Assembly (NCBI RefSeq): GCF_014202435.1
Contig: NZ_JACHGU010000005.1
Span: 248,001-312,000 of the forward strand
DNA: 64,000 nt
Reading direction: 5' to 3'
Origin: Pseudoxanthomonas broegbernensis
GTDB taxonomy: Bacteria > Pseudomonadota > Gammaproteobacteria > Xanthomonadales > Xanthomonadaceae
Shown: positions 42,236-53,827 of the stretch, piece after piece
Layout of the letters: each line of letters opens with the position of its first letter
Position numbering within the stretch: the first letter of the stretch is position 1
Program-made: the position numbers and the translations under genes
Notes under the pieces: generated by a model
What the model was told of the DNA's origin: nothing
The model's input: only the letters and a program-made list of their open reading frames with translations
Databases searched by the model: none

Positions 42236-43012
42236 CTACGGCGGGGCCACGGTCGCGTAGCCCTCCCGCTGCAGCAAGCGCAGCGTGGCCTCGACGATCT
42301 CCACGCTGCGCCCGTGCGGCGCGCCTTCGTGCAGCAGGACGATGGCGCCCGGCCGCAGGCCGCGGCCGATCCGCCGCAGCACCTTGCCCGGGTCGGCGTC
42401 GACCGCGTCGTAGCCGCGCGCGCACCAGGCCACCCGGACCAGGCCGTGGCGGCGCAGCGACGCGGACACGAACGGATTGGTCATGCCCACCACCGAGCGG
42501 AACCAGCGCGGCGGCGCACCGGCGATCTGCGCCAGTGCCTGCTGCGCGTGGGCGATCTCCCGGCCCATCGCCCGCGGCCCCAGCGCCCAGAAGCGCGACT
42601 GCGGATGGGTGTGGCTGTGGTTGCCGATGCCGTGGCCGCGGCGCAGGATCTCGGCCACCAGGTGCGGCCGCGCCTGCGCACGCGCGCCGACCAGGAAGAA
42701 CGTCGCCCGCGCGCCGTGCCGTTCCAGCACGTCCAGGATCGCTGGGGTGTCGTCGGACGGGCCGTCGTCGATGGTCAGCCACGCCGCCCGCTCGGCGGTC
42801 GGCAGGCGGGCCAGCACCGGCCCGTAGAACGTGGCCCGCGGCAGGAACACCGGCACCAGGAACAGCGCGTGCGACAGCAGCAGCGCCGGCAGGCCCCACG
42901 GCCAGCCCAGCCGCCACCAGACGATCGCCACCGCGAGCTGAGAAAGCGCCAGCCATGCCGCCCAGGCATGCGGGCGGCGCGGAATGCAATGCTGTGTGTC
43001 CAGTGCGCTCAT
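42236..43012 (-). CDS. Polysaccharide deacetylase, NodB-like
   Basis: A 258-residue protein with one or two N-terminal membrane helices (about 15-60) and a carbohydrate esterase family 4 domain. Metal and catalytic motifs are LTIDDGPSDDTPAIL (first Asp pair) and NHSHTHPQSRFW (His pair), plus FRSVVGMTNP and LLHEGAPHG near the end. It probably removes acetyl groups from envelope polysaccharide. It faces nadB convergently with a 42-base gap. Confidence 0.85.
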   Translation of the reverse strand: MSALDTQHCIPRRPHAWAAWLALSQLAVAIVWWRLGWPWGLPALLLSHALFLVPVFLPRATFYGPVLARLPTAERAAWLTIDDGPSDDTPAILDVLERHGARATFFLVGARAQARPHLVAEILRRGHGIGNHSHTHPQSRFWALGPRAMGREIAHAQQALAQIAGAPPRWFRSVVGMTNPFVSASLRRHGLVRVAWCARGYDAVDADPGKVLRRIGRGLRPGAIVLLHEGAPHGRSVEIVEATLRLLQREGYATVAPP

Positions 43013-43077
43013 CGCCGCATCATGCCACGCGGCGTAGAATGACCCTTTCCGAACAACCCCACTGCCGCGAGTCTTCC

Positions 43078-44004
43078 ATGTCCCTCGACCCCGCCCTGCG
43101 TTCGCGCATCGAATCGCTGCTGCAAGCCAACCGCGTCGTGCTGTTCATGAAGGGCCAGCCCGGCATGCCGCAGTGCGGCTTCTCGGCCAAGGCCAGCGGC
43201 GTGCTGGAGGACCTGGGCGTGGAATACGGGCACGTCAACGTGCTGGCCGACCAGGACATCCGCGAGGGCATCAAGGCCTTCGGCAACTGGCCGACGATCC
43301 CGCAACTGTACGTGGACGGCGAGCTTGTGGGCGGCAGCGACATCGTCGAGCAGATGGCCGCCAGCGGCGAGCTGTCGCAGTTGCTGGGCCTGCCGCCGCC
43401 GGACCGCACCCCGCCGCGGGTGGCCGTCACCGAGGCCGCCGCCGAGAAACTGCGCGGTGCGCTGGGCGATGCCGGCGACGCGGCACTGACGCTGTCGATC
43501 GACGCGCGCTTCCAGCCGCGCTTCCAGATCGCCCCGCGCAACGACAACGCCATCGCGGTGGAGACGGCCGGCCTGCGCATCCAGTTCGACCCGGCCAGCG
43601 CACGGCGCGCCAACGGCATCACCATCGACTGGATCGACGACTTCCGCGGCCAGGGCCTGTCCATCGACAACCCCAACGCGCCCAAGCCGGTGCAGGCGAT
43701 CGCCCCGGCCGAGGCCGACCGCCAGGTCCGCGCCGGCGAGCTGGTGCTGGTGGACGTGCGGCCCGCGGACGAACGCGCCCAGGCCGCGGTCGCCGTGGCC
43801 CACCGCACCCTCGACGGCGAAGGCCGCGCCGAGCTGGAGGCGCTGCCGAAGGACGCGCGGCTGGCCTTCCTGTGCCACGTCGGCGGGCGCAGCGCCCAGG
43901 TCGCCGAGGAATTCCGTGCCCTCGGCTTCGGCCAGGTGTTCAACGTCGAGGGCGGCATCGACCGCTGGTCGTCCGAAGTGGACGGCAGCGTGCCGCGCTA
44001 CTGA
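43078..44004 (+). CDS. grxD: Grx4-type monothiol glutaredoxin fused to IscA-like and rhodanese domains
   Basis: A 308-residue three-domain protein. Residues 1-about 105 are a monothiol glutaredoxin with the active site CGFS (MPQCGFSAKA) and WPTIPQLYVDGELVGG. Residues about 115-195 have an IscA/HesB-like fold pattern (VAVTEAAAEKLRGAL ... IDWIDDFRGQGLSIDNPNA) but no cysteine, so they cannot bind a cluster in the usual way. Residues about 205-308 are a rhodanese with Cys in FLCHVGGRSAQVAEEF. Grx4 proteins carry [2Fe-2S] clusters for transfer. The fusion occurs in Xanthomonadaceae and relatives. Confidence 0.88.
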   Translation: MSLDPALRSRIESLLQANRVVLFMKGQPGMPQCGFSAKASGVLEDLGVEYGHVNVLADQDIREGIKAFGNWPTIPQLYVDGELVGGSDIVEQMAASGELSQLLGLPPPDRTPPRVAVTEAAAEKLRGALGDAGDAALTLSIDARFQPRFQIAPRNDNAIAVETAGLRIQFDPASARRANGITIDWIDDFRGQGLSIDNPNAPKPVQAIAPAEADRQVRAGELVLVDVRPADERAQAAVAVAHRTLDGEGRAELEALPKDARLAFLCHVGGRSAQVAEEFRALGFGQVFNVEGGIDRWSSEVDGSVPRY

Positions 44005-44070
44005 GCGCCCCGGCCCCGCAACCGCCCCGCGCCGCCGACTAAGGCCGGCGGCCTGGCGCCGGCGCCGACG

Positions 44071-44607
44071 TCAGAAGCCGCCGCCCGCCTCCAGCCAGGC
44101 CCGCTCCTGCGCCGTGCTTTCCCTGCCCAGGGCGCGGTTGCGGTGCGGGAAGCGGCCGAAGCGGGCGATGACGTCCTCGTGCGCCACCGCGAAATCCAGG
44201 TAGGTCGCATCGCCCAGGGCGCGGAACAATTCCACCGAGCGCCGCTGGTCGGCCGGGTCCTCCGAGTGCTCGAACGGCAGGTAGAAGAACGCGCGCAGCA
44301 CCGGCTCGAACGCGGCATCGTGCCCGGCCGCCAGCGCGCGCCCGGCGTAGTGCAGGGCCAGGCCGTCGGTGGCGAAGGCGTGGCCGCTGCCGCGGAACAC
44401 GTTGCGGGGAATCTGGTCGAGCAGCAGCAGCAGCGCCAGCGCGCCCTCCGGGCCGTCCAGCCACGGCTCCCGTTCGCGCCGCGCGGCGGCGTGGTGCGCG
44501 CCAAGGAAGCGCGCCTCGCACTGGCGGTCGAAGGCCTCGCCACCGTTGAACCAGGCATCGATGCCGGCTTCGCGCCAGAACCGCACCACCTCCTCGGCCG
44601 TCGTCAT
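44071..44607 (-). CDS. DUF924 family protein
   Basis: A 178-residue soluble helical protein of the DUF924 type, marked by VVRFWREAGIDAWFNGGEAFD, LLLDQIPRNVFRGSGHAFATD and FYLPFEHSEDPADQ. The fold is TPR-like and the biochemical role unknown. The ATG at 44607 follows an AAAGGAGAG site. It faces the glutaredoxin fusion convergently. Confidence 0.85.
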   Translation of the reverse strand: MTTAEEVVRFWREAGIDAWFNGGEAFDRQCEARFLGAHHAAARREREPWLDGPEGALALLLLLDQIPRNVFRGSGHAFATDGLALHYAGRALAAGHDAAFEPVLRAFFYLPFEHSEDPADQRRSVELFRALGDATYLDFAVAHEDVIARFGRFPHRNRALGRESTAQERAWLEAGGGF

Positions 44608-44873
44608 CGTCACTCTCCTTTCTTCACGCGTGCGCGCAGCATGCCGCAAACGGCGTGCAGGCCGCATGCGCGCGGCAGTCGCGGTGCGATGGGCTGGCCC
44701 GGGCCAGCCGGGCGCCGGAGTGCCGGCGCAGCCGGGCGGGGCCTGCGGGAGGCCGCGCCTCGCGCCCCCGTGCGCCCCCGGCGCGGCAGCCATGCGGTGG
44801 CGCCGATGGTCGCGCCCGACACCCGGTTTGCGCTAGGGTTCGAGTCCCGGCACGAGGTGGGCGCGGAGGCATC

Positions 44874-45815
44874 ATGCGTATCGGAATCGTGGTCGATTCG
44901 GCTTGCGACCTGCCGGCCGATTTCATCCGGCAGCACGGCATTGTGCTGTTGCCGATCACGGTGCGCATCGGCGAGGCGGAGCTGGTGGACCACCGCGACG
45001 AGGAGGCCACGCTGGCCTTCCTGCACGCGCACGTGGCCGAGCGCGGCCACGAGGCCCAGACCACGCCGTTCACCGTCGAGCAGATCCGCGACCTGTTCCT
45101 GCGGCGCCTGGTGATCGACTACGACCACGTGTTCTGCCTGACCATCTCCAAGCTGCGCAGCCAGATCCACGAGAACGCGCTGCAGGCAAGCTTCGCCATC
45201 CTCAACGACTACAAGCCGGTGCGCCAGTCGGCCGGCTACAACACCCCGTTCGCGCTGCGGGTGATCGATACGCTGAACCTGTTCGCCGGCCAGGCCATCA
45301 CCGCGGTGGAGGCGGTGCGCATGCGCCAGTCCGGCGCCAACGTGGCCCAGATCCGCGCGCGCCTGGAGCACCTGGCGGAGAACACCATCGGCTACATGAT
45401 CCCGCGCGACCTGTACTACCTGCGCGCCCGCGCGCGGGCCAAGGGCGACCGCAGCGTCGGCCTGGTCGGCGCGGCGCTGGGCAGCGCGCTGGACATCAAG
45501 CCGGTGCTGCGCGCCTGGCGCGGGGTCACCGAGCCGGTGGCCAAGGTCAAGGGATTCGAGGCGGCCGCGCGGAAGATGTTCCAGGTGGCGCAGGAGCGCG
45601 TGCGCGAAGGGCTGATGACGCCCACCCTGAGCCTGGGCTACGGCGGCGAGCTGGCCGAGATGCGCGCCCTGCCCGGCTACGACGAGCTGCGCCAGACCTG
45701 CCAGCGGCACGGGGTGGAGGTATTCGAGAGCCTGATGAGCCTGACCGGCATGGTCAACGTCGGCAAGGGCGCGGTGGCGGTGGCGTTCGCGTCCGAGCCG
45801 CACCGCTTCGGCTGA
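44874..45815 (+). CDS. DegV family protein
   Basis: A 313-residue DegV-type fatty-acid-binding protein. It begins IGIVVDSACDLPADFI (the usual VTDSTADLP motif), followed by ITVRIGEAELVDHRD, TTPFTVEQIRDLF and SQIHENALQAS. DegV/FakB proteins bind a fatty acid and present it to FakA-type kinases; no kinase gene is nearby. The 266-base gap before it shows no clear promoter. Confidence 0.87.
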   Translation: MRIGIVVDSACDLPADFIRQHGIVLLPITVRIGEAELVDHRDEEATLAFLHAHVAERGHEAQTTPFTVEQIRDLFLRRLVIDYDHVFCLTISKLRSQIHENALQASFAILNDYKPVRQSAGYNTPFALRVIDTLNLFAGQAITAVEAVRMRQSGANVAQIRARLEHLAENTIGYMIPRDLYYLRARARAKGDRSVGLVGAALGSALDIKPVLRAWRGVTEPVAKVKGFEAAARKMFQVAQERVREGLMTPTLSLGYGGELAEMRALPGYDELRQTCQRHGVEVFESLMSLTGMVNVGKGAVAVAFASEPHRFG

Positions 45816-45903
45816 GGCGGCCGGGTTGCCGCCCCGGGCACGATGGCGCAGGCTGGAGGCATCGGCGGCCGCGTCGGCGGCATCGCCCCCCGGGAGTTGT
45901 TCC

Positions 45904-46245
45904 ATGTCCGTGCGCTACCTGATCCGCCTGCCCCGCCCCGAGCGCGCGCGCGGCGCCGAACCGGCGCTGGCGTTCACCGCGCACGGCGCCGAGGCCTTCG
46001 CCGAGCAGTTGCAGGACGCCCTGCGCACCCCGGCGCTGTTCGAGCGCTGGCGGGCCATGCAGCCCGACCCCGACGAGGTCGACCCGGCCCTGGGTGCGAC
46101 CGACCCGCACGCCGCGGTCGGCGGCGACCAGCACGACCTGCACGTGGACCTGGTCGCCACGACCGGGCTGTCCGGCACGATCCTCAAGCATCGCCTGCGC
46201 CTGCTCGCCGGCAACCACTGGGAACTGCGCGACGTCCGCGCCTGA
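45904..46245 (+). CDS. Hypothetical protein
   Basis: A 113-residue protein with no recognised family. The sequence starts SVRYLIRLPRPERARG, has a helical middle (AEAFAEQLQDALRTPALFERWR) and ends LAGNHWELRDVRA. No signal peptide or membrane segment is present. It lies 88 bases after the DegV gene on the same strand; the ATG at 45904 was chosen over upstream starts because of the GGGAG site just before it. Confidence 0.65.
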   Translation: MSVRYLIRLPRPERARGAEPALAFTAHGAEAFAEQLQDALRTPALFERWRAMQPDPDEVDPALGATDPHAAVGGDQHDLHVDLVATTGLSGTILKHRLRLLAGNHWELRDVRA

Positions 46246-46290
46246 CCGCCGCGGCCGCGCGGCGCCCTCCCCTCCGTTCCCGCACGCGGG

Positions 46291-47757
46291 CTACGGGCCG
46301 CCGGCGGGCGCCGTCGTCCGGCCCTCCTCGCCCGGCACCCTGCGTTCGGCGACCCGGTTCCGGCCCTGGCGCTTGGCGTCGTACAACGCCGCGTCCGCCG
46401 CGGCGAGCAGGGCATCGGGCTCCGATCGGTCCACGGCATCGATCAACCCGACACCGAGGCTGACCGTGACCACGGCCGGCGGCGCCAGGCCCGGCAGCCG
46501 CATGCGCTCCACCGTGGCGCGCATGCGCTCGGCCACTTCCAGCACGCCCTCGCGCGAGGGCGACGGCACCACCACCGCGAACTCCTCGCCGCCATAGCGC
46601 GCGACGAGGTCCGCTCCGCGCATCGCGCAGGCCGCCAGCGCCAGCGCCACCTCCTGCAGGCACCGGTCCCCGGCCTGGTGCCCGTAGCGGTCGTTGAACC
46701 CCTTGAAGTGGTCCACGTCGGCCAGTATCAGCGCCATCCCGCGGCCGTCACGGCGGGCGCGGCTCCATTCCGAGCGCAATACCTGGTCGAACTGGCGGCG
46801 ATTGGCCACGCCGGTCAACCCGTCCAGCCGCGCCAAGGCATCCAGCGCCTCCTGCCGTTCCAGCAACCCGACCTGCATGAGGATGCTGCGCACGCCGAAG
46901 CCCAGCATTGCCGTCACGAAGCCGGCCACCGCCAGTCGCGGATGGCCATCGACGATCAGCGCCGACACGATCAGCAGCGCCAGCGGCAGGATCAGCGAAC
47001 CGCCCACGTCCACCATCCTCGCCAGGCGGGGCGACACCGGCCACGGGTCGCCGCCCCGCGACCGCACCCGCATGGCGGCCACCGCCAGCGCCAGGAACGG
47101 CAGGTCGATCACGACATCCACGCGGCCGCCGAAGCCGGCATCGGTGGAGAAGTGGTTGATGTAGCCGGCGACCAGCAGGTAGAGGCCCGAGAACAGCGCG
47201 AGCGTGCGGAAGAACGCGCGCCGGGCCGCCTCCGCGGTCGCCACGTACCGCACCAGCGCGGAAACGGCGATGAAGGCGTTCTCCAGGTCGAACATCAGCC
47301 TGAGGTTGTCCACGCCCTGCGCGTCGACGCGGCTGCCGGTGACAAACGAGAACGTGTGGACGAAAAACAGGTAGCCCAGCATCAGCGCCAGTGCGCCATC
47401 GATCAGGTCCACATACCGCGGCCCGCCGCGGGCGTGCGCCAGGACGAACACCAGGGGCACGCCATAGAGCACGTAGAGCAGCATGCTGGCGCCGGCCATG
47501 GCGGCGCTGCCCAGCCAGACTTGCTGGTGCATGTTGAGCGCCATCCCGCCGGCCCACAACACCATCGCCAGCGCCGCGGCGAACCAGCCGGACGCGGCCT
47601 GCCCGCGGCTGCCCCGCCACAGGCAGGCCACGGCCGCCAGCAGGGGCGCGCCGATCAGGAAGAGGAAGGAAAGCACGGCGGCATGGCCCGGCAGCAACGA
47701 CAAGGCCAGTCCGTGGCAGAGCAGGTACATCGCAGCCAATACCGCCGCCATGGGCAT
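46291..47757 (-). CDS. Membrane-bound GGDEF diguanylate cyclase
   Basis: A 488-residue protein. Residues 1-about 310 hold some eight to ten membrane helices. The C-terminal GGDEF domain (about 320-480) has ADVDHFKGFNDRYGHQAGD and the catalytic RYGGEEFAVV, an active GGEEF form. An RxxD inhibitory site (RGAD) lies five residues before the GGEEF motif, so product inhibition by c-di-GMP is expected. It makes c-di-GMP from two GTP. An HD-GYP protein at 50537 may degrade it. Confidence 0.9.
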   Translation of the reverse strand: MPMAAVLAAMYLLCHGLALSLLPGHAAVLSFLFLIGAPLLAAVACLWRGSRGQAASGWFAAALAMVLWAGGMALNMHQQVWLGSAAMAGASMLLYVLYGVPLVFVLAHARGGPRYVDLIDGALALMLGYLFFVHTFSFVTGSRVDAQGVDNLRLMFDLENAFIAVSALVRYVATAEAARRAFFRTLALFSGLYLLVAGYINHFSTDAGFGGRVDVVIDLPFLALAVAAMRVRSRGGDPWPVSPRLARMVDVGGSLILPLALLIVSALIVDGHPRLAVAGFVTAMLGFGVRSILMQVGLLERQEALDALARLDGLTGVANRRQFDQVLRSEWSRARRDGRGMALILADVDHFKGFNDRYGHQAGDRCLQEVALALAACAMRGADLVARYGGEEFAVVVPSPSREGVLEVAERMRATVERMRLPGLAPPAVVTVSLGVGLIDAVDRSEPDALLAAADAALYDAKRQGRNRVAERRVPGEEGRTTAPAGGP

Positions 47758-47893
47758 CTCTTCCCGGTACGGTGGAAGGCCACGATACCGCGTTCGCGGC
47801 CGGCCCCGTACCCGCGCCCTCGTACCCTACCGTCACGCAGGACGCAGGGCGCGGCATGCCGCCGGGATCATTCCGGAGTTGCGGCGGCCGCCC

Positions 47894-48787
47894 TCAATGC
47901 CCGCCGCAGCTCTCGCCGTGCCCGTGCGCCACCCCGGCGTGCGCCTTGGCCTGGCCATGCAGCGCGGCGGCATGGTGGGCGATGTGCTCGCCGATGAAGC
48001 TGGCGATGAAGTAATAGCTGTGGTCGTAGCCCGGACGCATGCGCAACTGCAGCGGATGCCCGGCGGCGGCGGCGGCGGCCTGCAGCAGTTGCGGGCGCAA
48101 TTGGCCGTCGAGGAATTCGTCGTCCCCGCCCTGGTCGATCAGCAGCGGCAGCTTCTCCTGCGCAGTCTTCACCAGCTCGCAGGCGTCGTACGCCTTCCAC
48201 GCCTCGCGGTCCGGCCCCAGGTAGGCGGCGAAAGCCTTTTCGCCCCACGGCACCCTCGACGGCGCGACGATCGGCGAGAACGCCGACACGCTGCGGTAGC
48301 GCCCCGGGTGGCGCAGCGCCGCCACCAGTGCGCCGTGGCCGCCCATCGAGTGGCCGCTGATGGCGCGCGCGTCCGTCGCCGGGAAGTTCGCCTCCACCAG
48401 CGCCGGCAGTTCGTCCACCACGTAGTCGTGCATGCGGTAGTGGGCGGCCCACGGCTGCCGGGTCGCGTTGAGGTAGAAACCGGCACCCTTGCCCAGGTCG
48501 TAGCCCTCGGCATCGGCCACGTCCTCGCCGCGCGGGCTGGTGTCGGGGGCGACGAGGATCACGCCATGCTCGGCCGCGTAGCGCTGCGCGCCGGCCTTGG
48601 TGATGAAGTTCTGCTCGGTGCAGGTCAGGCCGGAGAGCCAGTACAGCACCGGCAGACGGCGCTCCTGCGCCTGCGGCGGCAGGTAGACGGCGAAGTCCAT
48701 CGTGCAGCCCAGCACCGCGGATTCGTGCCGGTATACGTCCTGCCAGCCGCCGAAGCAGGCGCGGCGTTCAATGCGTTCCATCAACAA
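47894..48787 (-). CDS. fghA: S-formylglutathione hydrolase
   Basis: A 297-residue alpha/beta hydrolase of the esterase D family. It hydrolyses S-formylglutathione to formate and glutathione in formaldehyde detoxification. Motifs are [14 protein letters not shown], the nucleophile [12 protein letters not shown], the Asp in [12 protein letters not shown] and the His in [10 protein letters not shown] His/Gly-rich end ([16 protein letters not shown]) goes beyond the usual length. It lies 148 bases after frmA on the same strand. An internal ATG two residues in is equally likely as start. Confidence 0.92.
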   Translation of the reverse strand: MLMERIERRACFGGWQDVYRHESAVLGCTMDFAVYLPPQAQERRLPVLYWLSGLTCTEQNFITKAGAQRYAAEHGVILVAPDTSPRGEDVADAEGYDLGKGAGFYLNATRQPWAAHYRMHDYVVDELPALVEANFPATDARAISGHSMGGHGALVAALRHPGRYRSVSAFSPIVAPSRVPWGEKAFAAYLGPDREAWKAYDACELVKTAQEKLPLLIDQGGDDEFLDGQLRPQLLQAAAAAAGHPLQLRMRPGYDHSYYFIASFIGEHIAHHAAALHGQAKAHAGVAHGHGESCGGH

Positions 48788-48935
48788 CTCCTCGGCCCGG
48801 GTTTTTGCGGCCGTCTTCGGGTGGGGAAGCCCCCTTCGGTGGAAGGGGCGCGGCGAAGCCGCGGGGATCGGGCATATCGGGAGGCGGGGGCCCGGGTCCG
48901 CTTGCCGCGCGGACCCGGGAAGCGCCGCCCGCCGC

Positions 48936-50418
<1,483 letters not shown>

Positions 50419-50536
50419 CAGACCGGGCGGGTTCCCGCCCGACGCCGCCTAAAGTCGCCGGCGGGCCGGCCGCTAACGTCGCCGTACCAAGTTCCGCCGC
50501 GCACGCGGCGGAAATCCGTCTGGATGTCCGGGAACC

Positions 50537-51745
50537 ATGCTCAAAACCATTAGTGTCGGCCAGCTGCGGCCGGGGATGTACGTGCAGCGGCTGCATGGAC
50601 CCTGGCTGCAACACCCCTACTGGCGCTCGTCCTTCCTGGCCACCGACCGCGACGTGGAGCGGCTGCTGGCCAGCGAGGTGGAAACGGTGGAGATCGACGC
50701 CAGCCGCGGCGAGGACGTGCATGCGCCGGCCCCGGCGGCGGTGGCCGTCGATGCGCACGTCCCGGCATCGGCCGCGCGGCCCGCGCCGGCCGCCTCCGGC
50801 GATCCCGCCGCCGACCTGGACTCGGAGCTGAGCCGGGCCCGGCGCATCTGCCGCGAAGGCCGCGACGCGGTGGAGGCGCTGTTCCGCGAGGTCCGGCTGG
50901 GACGCACCATCGACCCGGGCGCGGTGATGCCGCTGGCCGAGGAGATCACCGCCTCGGTCATCCGCCACCCCGGCGCGCTGATCGGCATCGCCCGGCTCAA
51001 GACCGCCGACGACTACACCTACCTGCACTCGGTGGCGGTGAGCGCGCTGATGGCCGCGCTGGCCCGGCAGATGCGCCTGTCCGAGGACGAGTGCCGCCAG
51101 GCCGCGATGGGCGGGCTGCTGCACGACATGGGCAAGGCGCGCATGCCGCCGGAGATCCTCAACAAGCCCGCGCGCCTGACCGACGAGGAATTCGCGCTGA
51201 TGCGCACGCACCCGGAGGAAGGCGAGCGCCTGCTGCGCGAAAGCGGCATGGACAACGCCAGCGTGCTGCACATGGTCCGCCACCACCACGAGAAGTTCGA
51301 CGGCGGCGGCTATCCGGAACGGCTGCCGGCCGAGGCCATCCCGCTGCTCACCCGCATGAGCGCGGTGTGCGACGTCTACGACGCGGTCACCTCCAACCGG
51401 CCCTACAAGGAAGGCTGGGACCCGGGCGAGTCGCTGCGCCGCATGGCGTCGTGGAAGGGCCACTTCGACCCGGCCGTGCTCAAGGCCTTCGTCGCCACCG
51501 TGGGCATCTACCCCATCGGCACCCTGGTGCGCCTGTCCAGCGACCGCCTGGCCGTGGTCCTGGAGCAGCGCGGCACGGCGCTGTCCTCGCCGCTGGTGCG
51601 GGTGTTCTTCTCGGCCCGCTCGCGCAGCCAGATCCTGGTGCACGACGTGGACCTGTCCGCGGCGGGCTGCCCCGAGCGCATCGTCGGCCTGGAATCGCCG
51701 CGGCAATGGGGGTTCCGCGACCTGGAGAAGCTCTGGGCGCCTTGA
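50537..51745 (+). CDS. HD-GYP c-di-GMP phosphodiesterase
   Basis: A 402-residue protein. Residues 1-about 85 resemble the DUF3391 domain found before HD-GYP domains (ISVGQLRPGMYVQRLHGPW). After an Ala/Pro-rich linker the HD-GYP domain runs from about 160 to 340: the HD pair in LLHDMGKARMP, HHHEKFDGGGYPERL with the GYP, and AVCDVYDAVTSNRPYK. All metal and GYP residues are visible, so the enzyme should hydrolyse c-di-GMP. It is divergent from frmR. The partner cyclase may be the GGDEF protein at 46291. Confidence 0.92.
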   Translation: MLKTISVGQLRPGMYVQRLHGPWLQHPYWRSSFLATDRDVERLLASEVETVEIDASRGEDVHAPAPAAVAVDAHVPASAARPAPAASGDPAADLDSELSRARRICREGRDAVEALFREVRLGRTIDPGAVMPLAEEITASVIRHPGALIGIARLKTADDYTYLHSVAVSALMAALARQMRLSEDECRQAAMGGLLHDMGKARMPPEILNKPARLTDEEFALMRTHPEEGERLLRESGMDNASVLHMVRHHHEKFDGGGYPERLPAEAIPLLTRMSAVCDVYDAVTSNRPYKEGWDPGESLRRMASWKGHFDPAVLKAFVATVGIYPIGTLVRLSSDRLAVVLEQRGTALSSPLVRVFFSARSRSQILVHDVDLSAAGCPERIVGLESPRQWGFRDLEKLWAP

Positions 51746-51843
51746 GGCGGGCGGGTATCGGCCACGGGCCGGGCGCGTCTGGACAGGCACCGGCCCGCGC
51801 AACCACAATCGCCGGCCCGATAAATCCCAAGGAACGGTTTCAC

Positions 51844-52320
51844 ATGATCCAGCTTCGACGCGCCCGCCTGCTCCTCGCGCTCCTGAGCCTGTCCGTCGCC
51901 GTGGCCATGCTGGCCGGCTGCAAGCCCGGCGCAACCGGCGACGCCGGCCGGAACGCCACCGCCTCCACCGCCGCCAGGTCCACCGGCCCGCTCGACCCGC
52001 TGCTGGCCGAGCCCCAGGTGGGCGACCTGTGGGCGGCCGAGCTGTCGCATTTCTCCGGCGGCGAGTTCAGCCAGAACGGAAAGGAGCGGGAGACCGTGTA
52101 CGGCCTGATGAAGGTGATCGACGCCTCGCCCGACGACCTGGTCCTGGTCACCGAGACTGGCGCCTGGCCGAAGAAGCAGGGCGCGATCAACGACCTGCGC
52201 GGCGACCTGGCCGACATCGAGTGGGACGAGAACGAGAAGATCACCGTCCGCCGCAGCGAGATCGCCGGCCTGGTCGGCGAGGGCAGGATCGTCGAGGCCC
52301 GGCGCCTGGCCGGCGACTGA
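51844..52320 (+). CDS. Small putative lipoprotein, hypothetical
   Basis: A 158-residue exported protein with a lipoprotein signal: MIQLRRARLLLALLSLSVA and lipobox LAGC at residues 23-26. The mature domain (about 50-158) has mixed alpha/beta character with EPQVGDLWAAELSHFS and a charged end, and no known family was recognised. The ATG follows an AAGGAACGG site. It is closed by a strong bidirectional terminator. Confidence 0.75.
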   Translation: MIQLRRARLLLALLSLSVAVAMLAGCKPGATGDAGRNATASTAARSTGPLDPLLAEPQVGDLWAAELSHFSGGEFSQNGKERETVYGLMKVIDASPDDLVLVTETGAWPKKQGAINDLRGDLADIEWDENEKITVRRSEIAGLVGEGRIVEARRLAGD

Positions 52321-52343
52321 ACCCGGCGACACCCCGCAAGGCG

Positions 52344-52369
52344 AAAAGCCGGGCCCAGGCCCGGCTTTT
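52344..52369. terminator. Bidirectional Rho-independent terminator
   Basis: A 12-bp perfect stem AAAAGCCGGGCC / GGCCCGGCTTTT with a two-base loop. Its A-tract and T-tract allow termination from both sides, between the plus-strand lipoprotein gene and the minus-strand gshA. Confidence 0.88.
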
Positions 52370-52420
52370 CCTATTGGGAGCCGACTTCGGCCGGCGACAT
52401 GCCGCCGGCGCCTGGCCGGG

Positions 52421-53827
52421 TCAGTAGGCGAACTCGCGGAACACCCGGTCGATGTCGCCGTTCCAAGGGCCGTGGAACAGCTCCAGCTTGCGCTCGGCGG
52501 CGGTCTGCCCGGCCTGCGCCATCTCGATCAGCGGGTCGAGGAAGCGGGTCTCGTCGGCGCCGTTGGCGTTGAGCGCCGCGCGCCGGCGCAGGCCGGCCAC
52601 GGAGATCTTCAGCGCCTCGATGGCCAGCTCGCGCACCGTGGCGTCGCGGTTGCCGATGCGCGCCGGCAGCTTCAGCGCGTGCCGGGGCACGCCATCGCGC
52701 AGGGCGTGGCGTTCGGCGCGGGTGAAGTCCTTGACCAGGTCCCAGGCCGCGTCCAGCGCCGCGTCGTCGTACAGCAGGCCCACCCAGAACGCGGGCAGGG
52801 CGCACAGCCGGTTCCAGGGACCGCCGTCGGCGCCGCGCATCTCCAGGTACTTCTTCAGCCGCACCTCGGGGAAGGCGGTGGTCATGTGGTCGGACCAGTC
52901 GCGCAGGGTCGGCAGCGCGCCGGGCAGCACGTCCAGCTTCCCGGCCAGGAAGTCGCGGAACGACTTGCCGGCCGCGTCCACGTAGCGCCCTTCCCCATCG
53001 GCGCCGGCGCGGTAGGAGAAGTACATCGGCACGTCGAGCAGGTAGTCGATGTAGCGCTCGTAGCCGAAACCGTCCTCGAACACGAAGTCGAGCATGCCGG
53101 TGCGGTCGGCGTCGGTGTCGGTCCAGATGTGCGAGCGGTAGCTCAGGTAGCCGTTGGGCCTGCCTTCGGTGAACGGCGAGTCGGCGAACAGCGCGGTGGC
53201 CACCGGCTGCAGTGCCAGCGACACCCGGAACTTCTTCACCATGTCCGCCTCGGAGGCATAGTCCAGGTTGACCTGCACCGTGCAGGTGCGGGTCATCATG
53301 TCCAGGCCGAGGCTGCCCACCTTGGGCATGTAGTCGCGCATGATCCGGTAGCGGCCCTTGGGCATCCACGGCATCTGGTCGCGCCGCCACTTGGGCTGGA
53401 AGCCCATGCCCAGGAAGCCGATGTCCAGCCCGTCGGCCACCTGGCGCACCTCGTCCAGGTGGGTGCCCACCTCCACGCAGGTCTGGTGGACCGACTCCAG
53501 CGGCGCGCCGGACAGCTCCAGTTGCCCGGCCGGCTCCAGGGTGACCGAGGCGCCGTCGCGCAGCAGGGCGATGGTGCGCGCCGGCCCGTCGCCGATGCGC
53601 TCGCGCACCGGTTCCCAGCCGAAGCGGGTCATGCCCTCCAGCAGCGCCTCGATGCCGCGCTCGCCGTCGAACTCCGGCGCGCGCAGGTCGTCCAGGCGGA
53701 AGCCGAACTTCTCGTGCTCGGTGCCGATGCGCCAGTCGGCCTTCGGCTTCTCCCCGGACGCGACGTAGTCCAGCAACTGGCCGCGCCGGGTGATCGGGGT
53801 ATCGGGGGTATGGCTGGGGCTCGACAA
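52421..53827 (-). CDS. gshA: Glutamate-cysteine ligase, plant/proteobacterial type
   Basis: A 468-residue enzyme of the first step of glutathione synthesis, of the GshA type shared by plants and alpha/gamma-proteobacteria. Motifs are [46 protein letters not shown]-like [30 protein letters not shown] and [14 protein letters not shown]. No ATG starts the domain; a TTG at 53827 ([12 protein letters not shown]) gives the expected N-terminus, and the far upstream in-frame ATGs lie in a Pro/Arg-rich stretch not part of the family. Glutathione links it to the Grx4 fusion and the frm operon. Confidence 0.92.
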   Translation of the reverse strand: MSSPSHTPDTPITRRGQLLDYVASGEKPKADWRIGTEHEKFGFRLDDLRAPEFDGERGIEALLEGMTRFGWEPVRERIGDGPARTIALLRDGASVTLEPAGQLELSGAPLESVHQTCVEVGTHLDEVRQVADGLDIGFLGMGFQPKWRRDQMPWMPKGRYRIMRDYMPKVGSLGLDMMTRTCTVQVNLDYASEADMVKKFRVSLALQPVATALFADSPFTEGRPNGYLSYRSHIWTDTDADRTGMLDFVFEDGFGYERYIDYLLDVPMYFSYRAGADGEGRYVDAAGKSFRDFLAGKLDVLPGALPTLRDWSDHMTTAFPEVRLKKYLEMRGADGGPWNRLCALPAFWVGLLYDDAALDAAWDLVKDFTRAERHALRDGVPRHALKLPARIGNRDATVRELAIEALKISVAGLRRRAALNANGADETRFLDPLIEMAQAGQTAAERKLELFHGPWNGDIDRVFREFAY

